The translations under genes and the position numbers were made by a program. A stretch of DNA of 9,038 bases from NCBI GenBank assembly GCA_030637205.1, contig DAOVVL010000055.1, positions 1 to 9,038 on the forward strand, read 5' to 3'. The notes beneath the pieces were generated by a model. It did no database searches. It was given only the letters and a program-made list of their open reading frames with translations, and was not told the origin of the DNA. Shown piece by piece: positions 1-5,414 of this stretch. Numbering within the stretch: position 1 is the stretch's first letter; each line of letters starts with the position of its first letter. The stretch comes from Thalassospiraceae bacterium (GTDB taxonomy: Bacteria; Pseudomonadota; Alphaproteobacteria; Rhodospirillales; Magnetovibrionaceae).

Positions 1-34
1 AAAGGCGGGGCCTCAAACGGGCTCCGCCTTTTTT
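1..34 (+). terminator. Rho-independent terminator of an upstream plus-strand gene
   Basis: Positions 1-12 pair with 20-31 as a 12-bp stem containing one G-T wobble (9 with 23), closed by a 7-base loop (13-19). The stem runs into six T residues (29-34), the classic intrinsic terminator form. It serves a gene to the left of the window. The A residues at 1-3 would read as T on the other strand, so it may also stop the convergent minus-strand gene that ends at 57; the window edge hides whether that T tract continues. Confidence 0.85.
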
Positions 35-56
35 GGTGGCCAAACCTGAAACAAGT

Positions 57-557
57 TTAAGCCTTAATCGTCTCCTCAAAGGTCTCAAACGAGCCGACCC
101 AGAACCACACGATCTTGCCTTCGGGGGTCTCAATGCCCACGGTGCGGTGGCGCATGCCGACGCGAAACGAAAATATCGGCAGGCTTTCATGGATTTTCTT
201 GAACCGTAGCCCCGGCGCGTGGCGGTTTTCTTTCCACAGCTTGTAATTGCTTTCGGCCAGCTTGCGGATGTCTTCGGGCAGCTCATCGAACGATCCCCAG
301 TACGATTTTTCGCGCAGCAGGTTATCCAGCCCCAGCGACACGAACTTCATCTCCAGCTTGCCGGCCACCTTGGCGTAGGCTTTGAGTGCCTTTTTTGATG
401 CGCTTTCCAGCCATTGCTGGGATGTGGCGGACGTGATGATGCGGTCCCATTCGGTCTTGTCTTCGACGCGCTCAATGATTTCCCACGCAATACGCTCGCG
501 GTCTGCCTCGGGCAGGGTTTTGAGGGCCTTGAACGCCCGATCCAAGATTTCGCCCAT
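57..557 (-). CDS. Single-chain antitoxin-toxin-like protein (RelE/ParE/HigB-type C-terminus)
   Basis: This is a 166-residue protein. Its start is supported by an AAAGGA ribosome-binding site (565-570) seven bases upstream of the ATG. Residues 1-65 are helical and acidic, with a LKTLPEADRERIA stretch followed by a WDRI segment, like small antitoxins in which 'LP..eqerIa' is followed by an acidic W-D segment. Residues 84-163 resemble the RelE/ParE-fold toxin usually encoded just downstream of such antitoxins: a 'LPEDIRKLA' helix, 'LWKENRHAPGLRFKKI', 'FSFRVGMRHRTVG' and 'WFWVGS'. Toxins of that fold typically cleave mRNA on the ribosome or inhibit gyrase; which of these applies cannot be read here. 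The two halves are normally separate overlapping genes but here share one frame. The toxin family usually has His after the final 'W-x-G-S/T'; here it is Phe157, so activity may be reduced. No partner gene is visible. Family assignment is from memory of consensus patterns. Confidence 0.7.
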   Translation of the reverse strand: MGEILDRAFKALKTLPEADRERIAWEIIERVEDKTEWDRIITSATSQQWLESASKKALKAYAKVAGKLEMKFVSLGLDNLLREKSYWGSFDELPEDIRKLAESNYKLWKENRHAPGLRFKKIHESLPIFSFRVGMRHRTVGIETPEGKIVWFWVGSFETFEETIKA

Positions 558-763
558 GATCCGGTCCTTTGCTGCCTGTGGATTGAGAAGGTGGGGATAG
601 GTTGCGCTTTCAGGCCCCTGATCGTGCCTGAGGTATACGCCCTCAAATCAAAGGGGGATAGGGGCAAAATTGGCCAAAACCGTTGACAAGCCCCCCCCGG
701 GGCTGGCTTTATAACGGGTAGCAGCGCCGCTTTTGGGCGCCGTGACACTTGAAAGGGACTTCG
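558..763. other. Divergent intergenic region between the toxin-antitoxin-like gene and the leu leader
   Basis: This 206-bp stretch separates divergent genes and must carry promoters for both. I see no gene in it. It contains a 6-bp inverted repeat, TCAGGC (610-615) with GCCTGA (626-631), a palindrome TTGGCCAA (670-677), and the plus-strand promoter listed separately. No minus-strand promoter for the 57-557 gene stands out; TATACC on the minus strand near 632-637 is the best -10 candidate, but it has no good -35 partner. Confidence 0.5.
683..715 (+). promoter_or_regulatory. Putative promoter of the leu leader-leuA transcript, with a palindrome in the spacer
   Basis: A perfect TTGACA -35 hexamer (683-688) is followed by an AT-rich element, TTTATAAC (708-715). 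Read as TTTATA the spacer is 19 bp; read as TATAAC it is 21 bp, both longer than the usual 17. The spacer contains an inverted repeat, AGCCCC (689-694) with GGGGCT (699-704). The site lies about 50 bp before the leader ORF and is the only strong -35 match upstream of leuA. No start-site data are available. Confidence 0.5.
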
Positions 764-910
764 ATGGCACGCCACGTGGCACCCAAAAGGGCGAAAGCCC
801 GCGCCATTTCAGACAGCCAACCCGACGTGCATGCGGGCATGTGGCTGATTCTGGCTGCCCTTTCAATGCTGCTGCTATCTTCCGGGGACCTTCTGCTTAG
901 GAACCCCTGA
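764..910 (+). CDS. Leucine-rich leader peptide (leuL-like) upstream of leuA
   Basis: This is a 48-codon ORF, ATG at 764 and TGA at 908-910. It is preceded by GAAAGGGA (751-758), a good ribosome-binding site five bases from the start. The first 25 residues are basic and polar. The last 23 contain nine Leu, including Leu-Leu-Leu twice (CTG CTG CTA, then CTT CTG CTT just before the stop). Such Leu runs placed before a leucine-biosynthesis gene and a terminator-like hairpin are the signature of ribosome-mediated attenuation, as established for leuL-leuABCD in enterobacteria. The product is inferred to have no function beyond sensing charged tRNA-Leu by ribosome stalling. An internal ATG at 839 would give a 23-residue version, but it lacks a ribosome-binding site. 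A small hydrophobic membrane peptide is an alternative reading but explains the context less well. Confidence 0.72.
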   Translation: MARHVAPKRAKARAISDSQPDVHAGMWLILAALSMLLLSSGDLLLRNP

Positions 911-949
911 CGCCTGCGGCCCAGTAGCTTGGTCGATGGTGCTTAGGGG
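904..949 (+). promoter_or_regulatory. Candidate leader stem (1:2 / pause hairpin) of the leu attenuator
   Basis: Bases 904-914 (CCCCTGACGCC) can pair with 938-949 (GGTGCTTAGGGG), with a bulged C942 and two G-T wobbles. The 5' arm overlaps the end of the leader ORF, including its stop codon. A ribosome stalled on the last Leu codons (890-898) would cover this arm and release 938-949. The released segment could then pair with 962-968 (935-936 with 967-968 and 938-941 with 962-965), next to and slightly overlapping the terminator arm. This is the expected layout of an attenuator. The pairings were found by eye and no energies were calculated. Confidence 0.45.
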
Positions 950-966
950 AAAAGGAACAAACGCCT

Positions 967-995
967 TCATGCGAAGCGTCGCATGACCTATTTTT
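967..995 (+). terminator. Attenuator terminator in the leuA leader
   Basis: TCATGCGA (967-974) and TCGCATGA (979-986) form a perfect 8-bp stem with loop AGCG. A T tract follows at 991-995, after four intervening bases. It lies 56 bp after the leader-peptide stop and 25 bp before the leuA start, where a leucine-controlled intrinsic terminator should be. The stem is only half GC, so it is probably a conditional terminator rather than a strong one. Confidence 0.65.
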
Positions 996-1020
996 AAGCA
1001 GAGACTTAAGGACCAATCCC

Positions 1021-2571
1021 ATGAGACCCAAAAACAACAAAATCGTTATTTTCGACACCACCTTGCGCGACGGCGAACAATCGCCGGGTGCATCCATGAA
1101 CCTCGATGAAAAGATGCGCATCGCGAGCGTTCTCGAAGACATGGGCGTCGATGTAATCGAAGCCGGTTTCCCCATTGCATCAGTAGGCGATTTCGAAGCC
1201 GTTCACGAAATTGCCAAGGTGGTCAAAAACTCGACCGTGTGCGGGCTCGCGCGCGCAACCCAGGGCGATATCGAACGCTGCGCCGAAGCGATTAAACCGG
1301 CCGTGCGTTCACGCATTCACACCTTCATTTCCACCAGCCCGCTGCATATGGAATACAAACTGCAGATGACGCCGGAAAAGGTCTTGGAAAAAGTTACCGA
1401 AAGCGTGACGCTGGCGCGCAACTTTACCGACGATGTGGAATGGTCGGCCGAAGACGGTTCGCGCACCGAACACGAATTTCTCTATCGTTGTGTTGAAGCC
1501 GCGATCAAGGCCGGTGCCACCACCATCAACATTCCCGACACCGTGGGTTACGCCGTGCCGTCTGAATTTGCAGATCTCATCACAAGCATCTTCAACAACG
1601 TGCCAAACATTGATCAGGCCATCATTTCCGTGCATTGCCACAATGACTTAGGCCTGGCCGTGGCCAATTCGCTGGCCGCTGTTGGGGCCGGTGCCCGCCA
1701 GGTTGAATGTACCATCAATGGCCTTGGTGAACGTGCCGGCAACGCGGCGATGGAAGAAATCGTCATGGCGCTTCGCACCCGTCAGGACTTGTTGCCGTAT
1801 TCCACCGACATTAAAACCGAAGCCATTATCAAGGCCTCGCGTCTGGTCTCAACCATCACCGGTTTCACGGTTCAGCCGAACAAGGCGATTGTCGGCAAAA
1901 ATGCGTTTGCCCATGAAAGCGGTATTCATCAGGACGGGATGCTGAAACATGCCGGAACGTATGAAATCATGACACCTGAATCAGTAGGCCTGACGGAATC
2001 AAAGCTGGTGTTGGGCAAACATTCGGGTCGCCACGCGTTCAAGGAAAAGCTGATCGACCTTGGTTATGATCTGGGCGACAACGCGGTGCAGGACGCGTTC
2101 GCGCGTTTCAAGGATTTGGCCGACAAGAAAAAAGATGTGTTCGACGAAGACATCATGGCGCTGGTCGACGACGAGATCATGCGCACCAACGACCGCATCA
2201 AGGTGGTGGCGCTGGAAATCCTTTGTGGCACCGTCCACAACCCGCCCAAATCCACCCTGACGCTGGACATTGATGGCGAGGAGAAATCCTGCAAATCCAC
2301 CGGCGATGGCCCGGTGGACGCGGCGTTCAATGCGGTGAAGGAACTGTTCCCCCATGAAGCCCGCCTGCAGCTCTATCAGGTTCATGCGGTCACCGGCGGC
2401 ACCGATGCGCAGGCCGAGGTAACCGTGCGCCTGGAAGAAAACGGGCGAACCGTTAATGGCCAGGCAGCCGACACCGATACCATGGTGGCCAGCGTGAAGG
2501 CCTATATCAACGCGCTGAACAAGCTTTTGGTGAAGCGGGAAAAATCGGCCCCCTCGGCGCTTTCGGCCTAG
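1021..2571 (+). CDS. leuA: 2-isopropylmalate synthase
   Basis: LeuA condenses acetyl-CoA with 2-oxoisovalerate to form (2S)-2-isopropylmalate, the first committed and leucine-inhibited step of leucine biosynthesis in the cytoplasm. At 516 residues it matches the bacterial type (about 520). An AAGGA site (1008-1012) eight bases before the ATG supports the start. The N-terminal TIM barrel opens with DTTLRDGEQSPG (from residue 12). Expected divalent-metal ligands are Asp12, His205 and His207 (HCHND) and Asn241 (in the NGLGERAGN stretch). The HESGIHQDGMLK linker motif starts at residue 298. The C-terminal allosteric, leucine-binding domain runs from about 395 to 508 and has the typical GDGPVDAAFNAV segment. 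The gene is intact, with no frameshift. The upstream leucine-rich leader and hairpin suggest transcriptional attenuation in addition to feedback inhibition. Homologous enzymes such as homocitrate or citramalate synthase are less likely given the leader and the close LeuA match. Confidence 0.97.
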   Translation: MRPKNNKIVIFDTTLRDGEQSPGASMNLDEKMRIASVLEDMGVDVIEAGFPIASVGDFEAVHEIAKVVKNSTVCGLARATQGDIERCAEAIKPAVRSRIHTFISTSPLHMEYKLQMTPEKVLEKVTESVTLARNFTDDVEWSAEDGSRTEHEFLYRCVEAAIKAGATTINIPDTVGYAVPSEFADLITSIFNNVPNIDQAIISVHCHNDLGLAVANSLAAVGAGARQVECTINGLGERAGNAAMEEIVMALRTRQDLLPYSTDIKTEAIIKASRLVSTITGFTVQPNKAIVGKNAFAHESGIHQDGMLKHAGTYEIMTPESVGLTESKLVLGKHSGRHAFKEKLIDLGYDLGDNAVQDAFARFKDLADKKKDVFDEDIMALVDDEIMRTNDRIKVVALEILCGTVHNPPKSTLTLDIDGEEKSCKSTGDGPVDAAFNAVKELFPHEARLQLYQVHAVTGGTDAQAEVTVRLEENGRTVNGQAADTDTMVASVKAYINALNKLLVKREKSAPSALSA

Positions 2572-2598
2572 TATTTAAAGGGCTTGGGCTTGTATAAA

Positions 2599-2637
2599 GG
2601 ACGTGGCGGATTCGCATCCGGCACGTCCGGCCCTTTG
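2599..2637 (+). terminator. Hairpin after leuA, probable terminator
   Basis: Bases 2599-2611 and 2616-2628 form a 13-bp stem with a single G-G mismatch (2606 with 2621) and a TCGC loop. It begins 28 bp after the leuA stop. The following T tract is weak (CCCTTT, 2632-2637), so efficiency is uncertain. The stem is the strongest fold between leuA and mreB and supports separate transcription units. Confidence 0.6.
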
Positions 2638-2648
2638 CGGCGGAAAAA

Positions 2649-2678
2649 TTGCTAAGTCCTTGATGTGTTGTGTAAAAT
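2649..2678 (+). promoter_or_regulatory. Putative mreB promoter
   Basis: TTGCTA (2649-2654) and TAAAAT (2673-2678) are separated by 18 bp and lie after the leuA hairpin, about 35 bp before the mreB start. They match the sigma-70-type consensus at four of six and five of six positions. The region is AT-rich compared with the flanking genes. Found by eye only. Confidence 0.4.
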
Positions 2679-2713
2679 TCATTTAGGACAAAATTTCTGG
2701 GTGGAATTAAAGT

Positions 2714-3754
2714 ATGCTTTCTTCTCTTTTCGGGTTTCTTTCAGCGGATATGGCCATTGATCTGGGCACCGCGAACACGCTTGTCTATGTCAAAGGCAGG
2801 GGCATCGTGCTGAATGAGCCGTCGGTGGTCGCCATCACCGAGCATAAAGGCAAGAAACAAGTGTTGGCCGTCGGCAATGAAGCCAAGCAGATGCTGGGCC
2901 GCACGCCGGGTGATATTCAGGCCATTCGCCCCCTTCGTGATGGCGTGATCGCCGACTTTGAAGTCGCCGAAGAAATGATTAAATATTTCATCCGCAAGGT
3001 TCACAACCGGCGCAGCTTCGCCAGCCCGATGGTGGTGGTTTGTGTGCCGTCGGGATCGACCGCGGTGGAACGACGCGCCATTCAGGAAAGCGCCGAAAGC
3101 GCCGGTGCGCGCAAGGTCTATTTGATCGAAGAACCGATGGCAGCCGCCATTGGTGCGGGCCTTCCGGTGACGGAGCCGACCGGGTCCATGGTCGTTGATA
3201 TTGGCGGTGGCACCACCGAAGTCGCGGTCTTAAGCCTGGGCGGTATCGTTTACGCCAGAAGTGTGCGCGTCGGTGGCGACAAGATGGACGAAGCCATCAT
3301 TGCCTACATTCGGCGCAATCATAATCTGTTGGTTGGCGAAGCATCGTCGGCACGCATCAAGGAAGAAATCGGATCAGCCTGTGCGCCTGAAGAAGGCGAT
3401 GGCCGGACCATGGAAATCAAGGGCCGCGATCTAATGAACGGGGTCCCCAAAGAACTGATCATATCTGAGCGCCAGATTGCCGAAAGTCTTGCCGAGCCTG
3501 TGGGCGCTATTATCGAAGCGGTGAAAGTTGCCCTTGAGCATACCGCACCCGAACTGGCGGCCGACATTGTTGATAAAGGCATTGTGCTGACCGGCGGTGG
3601 CGCTTTGTTGGGCAACATTGACTATGTGCTGCGCCACGCCACGGGCTTGCCGGTTTCCATTGGTGATGATCCGCTTTCGTGCGTGGTGATGGGCACCGGG
3701 CGCGCCCTGGATGAGATGAAAAAGCTGCGTAACGTACTCACCACCATGTACTGA
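2714..3754 (+). CDS. mreB: Rod shape-determining protein MreB (bacterial actin)
   Basis: MreB is an ATP-binding actin homologue that forms antiparallel double filaments on the inner face of the cytoplasmic membrane and steers the side-wall peptidoglycan machinery. Its 346 residues match the family. The ATG has a GGGTGGA site (2699-2705) eight bases upstream. The start MLSSLFGFLS is the short hydrophobic or amphipathic membrane-binding segment. Phosphate-1 motif DLGTANT begins at Asp16, Glu139-Glu140-Pro141 lies at the expected hydrolysis region, phosphate-2 VDIGGGTTE has Asp162, and the adenosine motif LTGGGALL is at 292-299. All are intact. It is the first gene of the mre cluster and is followed by a 225-bp gap, allowing MreB to be made in excess of MreC and MreD. 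MreB-like paralogues such as Mbl are possible by sequence, but the mreC-mreD neighbours make MreB clear. Confidence 0.97.
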   Translation: MLSSLFGFLSADMAIDLGTANTLVYVKGRGIVLNEPSVVAITEHKGKKQVLAVGNEAKQMLGRTPGDIQAIRPLRDGVIADFEVAEEMIKYFIRKVHNRRSFASPMVVVCVPSGSTAVERRAIQESAESAGARKVYLIEEPMAAAIGAGLPVTEPTGSMVVDIGGGTTEVAVLSLGGIVYARSVRVGGDKMDEAIIAYIRRNHNLLVGEASSARIKEEIGSACAPEEGDGRTMEIKGRDLMNGVPKELIISERQIAESLAEPVGAIIEAVKVALEHTAPELAADIVDKGIVLTGGGALLGNIDYVLRHATGLPVSIGDDPLSCVVMGTGRALDEMKKLRNVLTTMY

Positions 3755-3979
3755 TCGAAAAATCGGACTTCGCAGGGCATTTCGAGCGAATTGCGACGAT
3801 CACGGAAATAACTGTAAATAATTGGGTTTTTCATGTGGCGGGCTCTAACCCCCACAAATAATTGCGTTTTTTCGCGGTTAACATATATTAAGTCCCTCAG
3901 GGCATAGTAATGCCCCAAGTACCCGCAAGTAACCAATTGTGGTTTGGGATTGTATCCCGGCAAAAGCGGGGGGAATTTT
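3755..3979. other. mreB-mreC intergenic region with hairpins and a repeated AT-rich block
   Basis: This 225-bp gap has no convincing gene. A 17-18 base block is repeated 40 bp apart (3816-3832 and 3856-3873), each AAATAATTG followed by a T run. Between them, TGTGG-C-GGG (3834-3842) pairs with CCCCCACA (3849-3856) as an 8-bp stem with one bulged C; a T6 run follows at 3867-3872, rather far for a good terminator. GGGCAT (3900-3905) and ATGCCC (3910-3915) form a 6-bp hairpin, and GGGAT/ATCCC (3946-3958) a smaller one. The layout suggests partial termination after mreB plus a new start for mreC. Confidence 0.5.
3862..3889 (+). promoter_or_regulatory. Putative internal promoter for mreC-mreD-mrdA-rodA
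   Basis: TTGCGT (3862-3867) and TATATT (3884-3889), spaced 16 bp, lie in the AT-rich part of the mreB-mreC gap. Transcription from here would give about an 80-base leader containing the 3900-3915 hairpin. The -35 overlaps the second copy of the repeated AT-rich block. Assigned by eye. Confidence 0.35.
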
Positions 3980-4867
3980 ATGGCGGACCGACTTAGATCC
4001 TTACACGCAGGCCTCGCGCAACCAACGCGCGGGCTTGGCCATCGGCTCATGTATGTGGGGCTGGTGTTGTCTTCGTTTGTGTTGTTGCTGATGGGCAAGG
4101 CCGATCCGGTGATGATGGAAAACGTCCGCGCACAAATCACCGATGTGGCCCAACCGATTTTGGATACGCTATCGCGGCCAATCGCCAGTACCGAAAAACT
4201 GATTACCCAATTTAATTCGCTGGGTGATATTCGCGCTGCAAACGAACGCCTGCGCGTAGATAATGATCGCCTTTTGCAATGGCAATCGGCGGCGCGCAAA
4301 CTTGAAGCTGAAAATCAGCGTCTCAAAGGATTATTGAATTTTGCCGAAGGCGCGGAGCCGGGCTTTATTACCGCACGCGTGATCGCCGACACCGGCGGCG
4401 CATTTGTTCATAGCCTGCTGGCCAGCGCCGGGCTTCGCGATGGCGCGGCCAAGGGCCAGGCAGTGGTGACCGGCCAAGGCCTGGTCGGGCGCGTACAAAG
4501 TGTTGGCACGCGCTCGGTCCGGGTGTTGCTGATTACGGATTTGAACTCGCGCATTCCGGTGGTGATTGAATCGACCCGCATCCGTGCGATCATGGCGGGC
4601 GATAACTCTGAGCGGCCCAAACTGATCCACCTTCCGCCCGGCTCAACCGTCGCAAGCGGCGACCGTGTGGTGACGTCCGGTCATGGCGGGGCTTTTCCAC
4701 CGGGTATTCCGGTAGGGGTGGTTACGGCTTCGAATGAAGCCGGGGTGCTGGTGCAGCCATTGGTGCGTCGTGAACGCATAGAGTTTGTGCGCATCGTCGA
4801 TTATGGCCTCAAGGGTATTCTCGACGCCTCGTCTGCCGCCGAAGGGGCAGGGATTACAAAACCATGA
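3980..4867 (+). CDS. mreC: Rod shape-determining protein MreC
   Basis: MreC is a bitopic inner-membrane protein whose periplasmic part binds and activates PBP2 in the elongasome. I chose the ATG at 3980 because GGGGGGA lies six bases before it (3968-3974); an in-frame ATG at 3944 would add 12 residues that overlap this site. The result is 295 residues, normal for the family. There is a short cytoplasmic N-terminus, one membrane helix at about 22-39, a coiled coil at about 82-119 rich in N-E-R-L and E-N-Q-R-L-K heptads, then the paired beta-barrel MreC domain (about 128-275) with GQGLVGRV, LITDLNSRIPV and SGHGGAFPPGIPVGVV. The stop overlaps the mreD start as ATGA, implying translational coupling. 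No damage is seen. Confidence 0.95.
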   Translation: MADRLRSLHAGLAQPTRGLGHRLMYVGLVLSSFVLLLMGKADPVMMENVRAQITDVAQPILDTLSRPIASTEKLITQFNSLGDIRAANERLRVDNDRLLQWQSAARKLEAENQRLKGLLNFAEGAEPGFITARVIADTGGAFVHSLLASAGLRDGAAKGQAVVTGQGLVGRVQSVGTRSVRVLLITDLNSRIPVVIESTRIRAIMAGDNSERPKLIHLPPGSTVASGDRVVTSGHGGAFPPGIPVGVVTASNEAGVLVQPLVRRERIEFVRIVDYGLKGILDASSAAEGAGITKP

Positions 4868-5373
4868 AGTCCGACCTATTACAGCGCTTTGATTATTTTG
4901 CCCGCGGATCCACCCCGTTTGTTCTGACCGTGTTGCTGGTGGTGCTGGGCGCGGTGCCGATGCGCCTGCCCGAGCTTGCCAGTGTGACCCCGTTGCTGCC
5001 GTTGATGGCGGTCTACCACTGGACCATTTACCGTCCCGACTTGTTGCCGGCGTGGGCCGTATTTTTCGCCGGCCTTTTGCAAGATGCGCTGGTGGGCACC
5101 CCGTTTGGGGTTCATGCACTGGTGTTTTTGGGTGTGCATATGGCGGTTTTAAGTCAGCAGGTATTTTTCACCGGAAAATCGTTCGCCGTCATTTGGATCG
5201 GGTTTGCTTTGGTTGCCGCAGGCGCCATGGCCATGATGTGGGTTTTGATTTCACTGTTTTATTCCCAGTCGACCGGATTGATGGGGGTCGCTTTTCAATA
5301 TCTGGTGACGCTGGGGGTGTTCCCGGTTTTGACCTGGCTGATGCTGTTATGGCAACGCCGCATTTTGGTATAG
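4864..5373 (+). CDS. mreD: Rod shape-determining protein MreD
   Basis: MreD is a small polytopic inner-membrane protein of the elongasome that works with MreC and modulates MreC-PBP2 activation. The product has 169 residues, within the usual 160-180. It is dominated by about five or six hydrophobic segments (roughly 18-33, 42-54, 62-78, 83-103, 107-130, 142-162). The LLQDALVGTPFGVHAL stretch near 71-86 is typical of the family. The start overlaps the mreC stop (ATGA), and AGGGA lies ten bases upstream (4849-4853). Sequence conservation in MreD is low, so the call leans on hydrophobicity, size and position as well as on that motif. Confidence 0.93.
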   Translation: MKSDLLQRFDYFARGSTPFVLTVLLVVLGAVPMRLPELASVTPLLPLMAVYHWTIYRPDLLPAWAVFFAGLLQDALVGTPFGVHALVFLGVHMAVLSQQVFFTGKSFAVIWIGFALVAAGAMAMMWVLISLFYSQSTGLMGVAFQYLVTLGVFPVLTWLMLLWQRRILV

Positions 5374-5380
5374 GTCGCTT

Positions 5381-5410
5381 GGTTTAGGCCGGTTTAAGCC
5401 GGTTTGGAAA
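5381..5410 (+). repeat. Three tandem 10-bp GGTTTARGCC-like units before mrdA
   Basis: The 41-bp mreD-mrdA gap contains GGTTTAGGCC, GGTTTAAGCC and GGTTTGGAAA in direct succession. The first two units differ at one base, and the third keeps only the first five bases before diverging into the weak ribosome-binding site GGAAA for mrdA. It may be slippage-derived or a regulator site; nothing indicates which. Confidence 0.6.
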
Positions 5411-5414
5411 TAAC

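Noticed and set aside
610..631. TCAGGC/GCCTGA inverted repeat with the same arms as 8752-8768
   Set aside because: Six-base arms recur by chance in a window this size, and the loops and flanks are unrelated.
771..780. Perfect 10-bp palindrome GCCACGTGGC in the leader ORF
   Set aside because: It is short and sits within codons of the leader peptide, with no second copy nearby. No support for an operator role.
648..866. 72-codon minus-strand ORF opposite the leu leader
   Set aside because: It overlaps the better supported leader ORF and promoter, has no ribosome-binding site of note and no family character.
3944..3979. Upstream in-frame ATG for mreC at 3944
   Set aside because: The added residues lack hydrophobic or family character and would cover the strong GGGGGGA ribosome-binding site that serves the ATG at 3980.
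3622..4299. 225-codon minus-strand ORF spanning the mreB end, the gap and the mreC start
   Set aside because: It overlaps two certain genes on the opposite strand, has a low-complexity composition rich in Arg and Ser, and matches no family I know. It is an antisense shadow.
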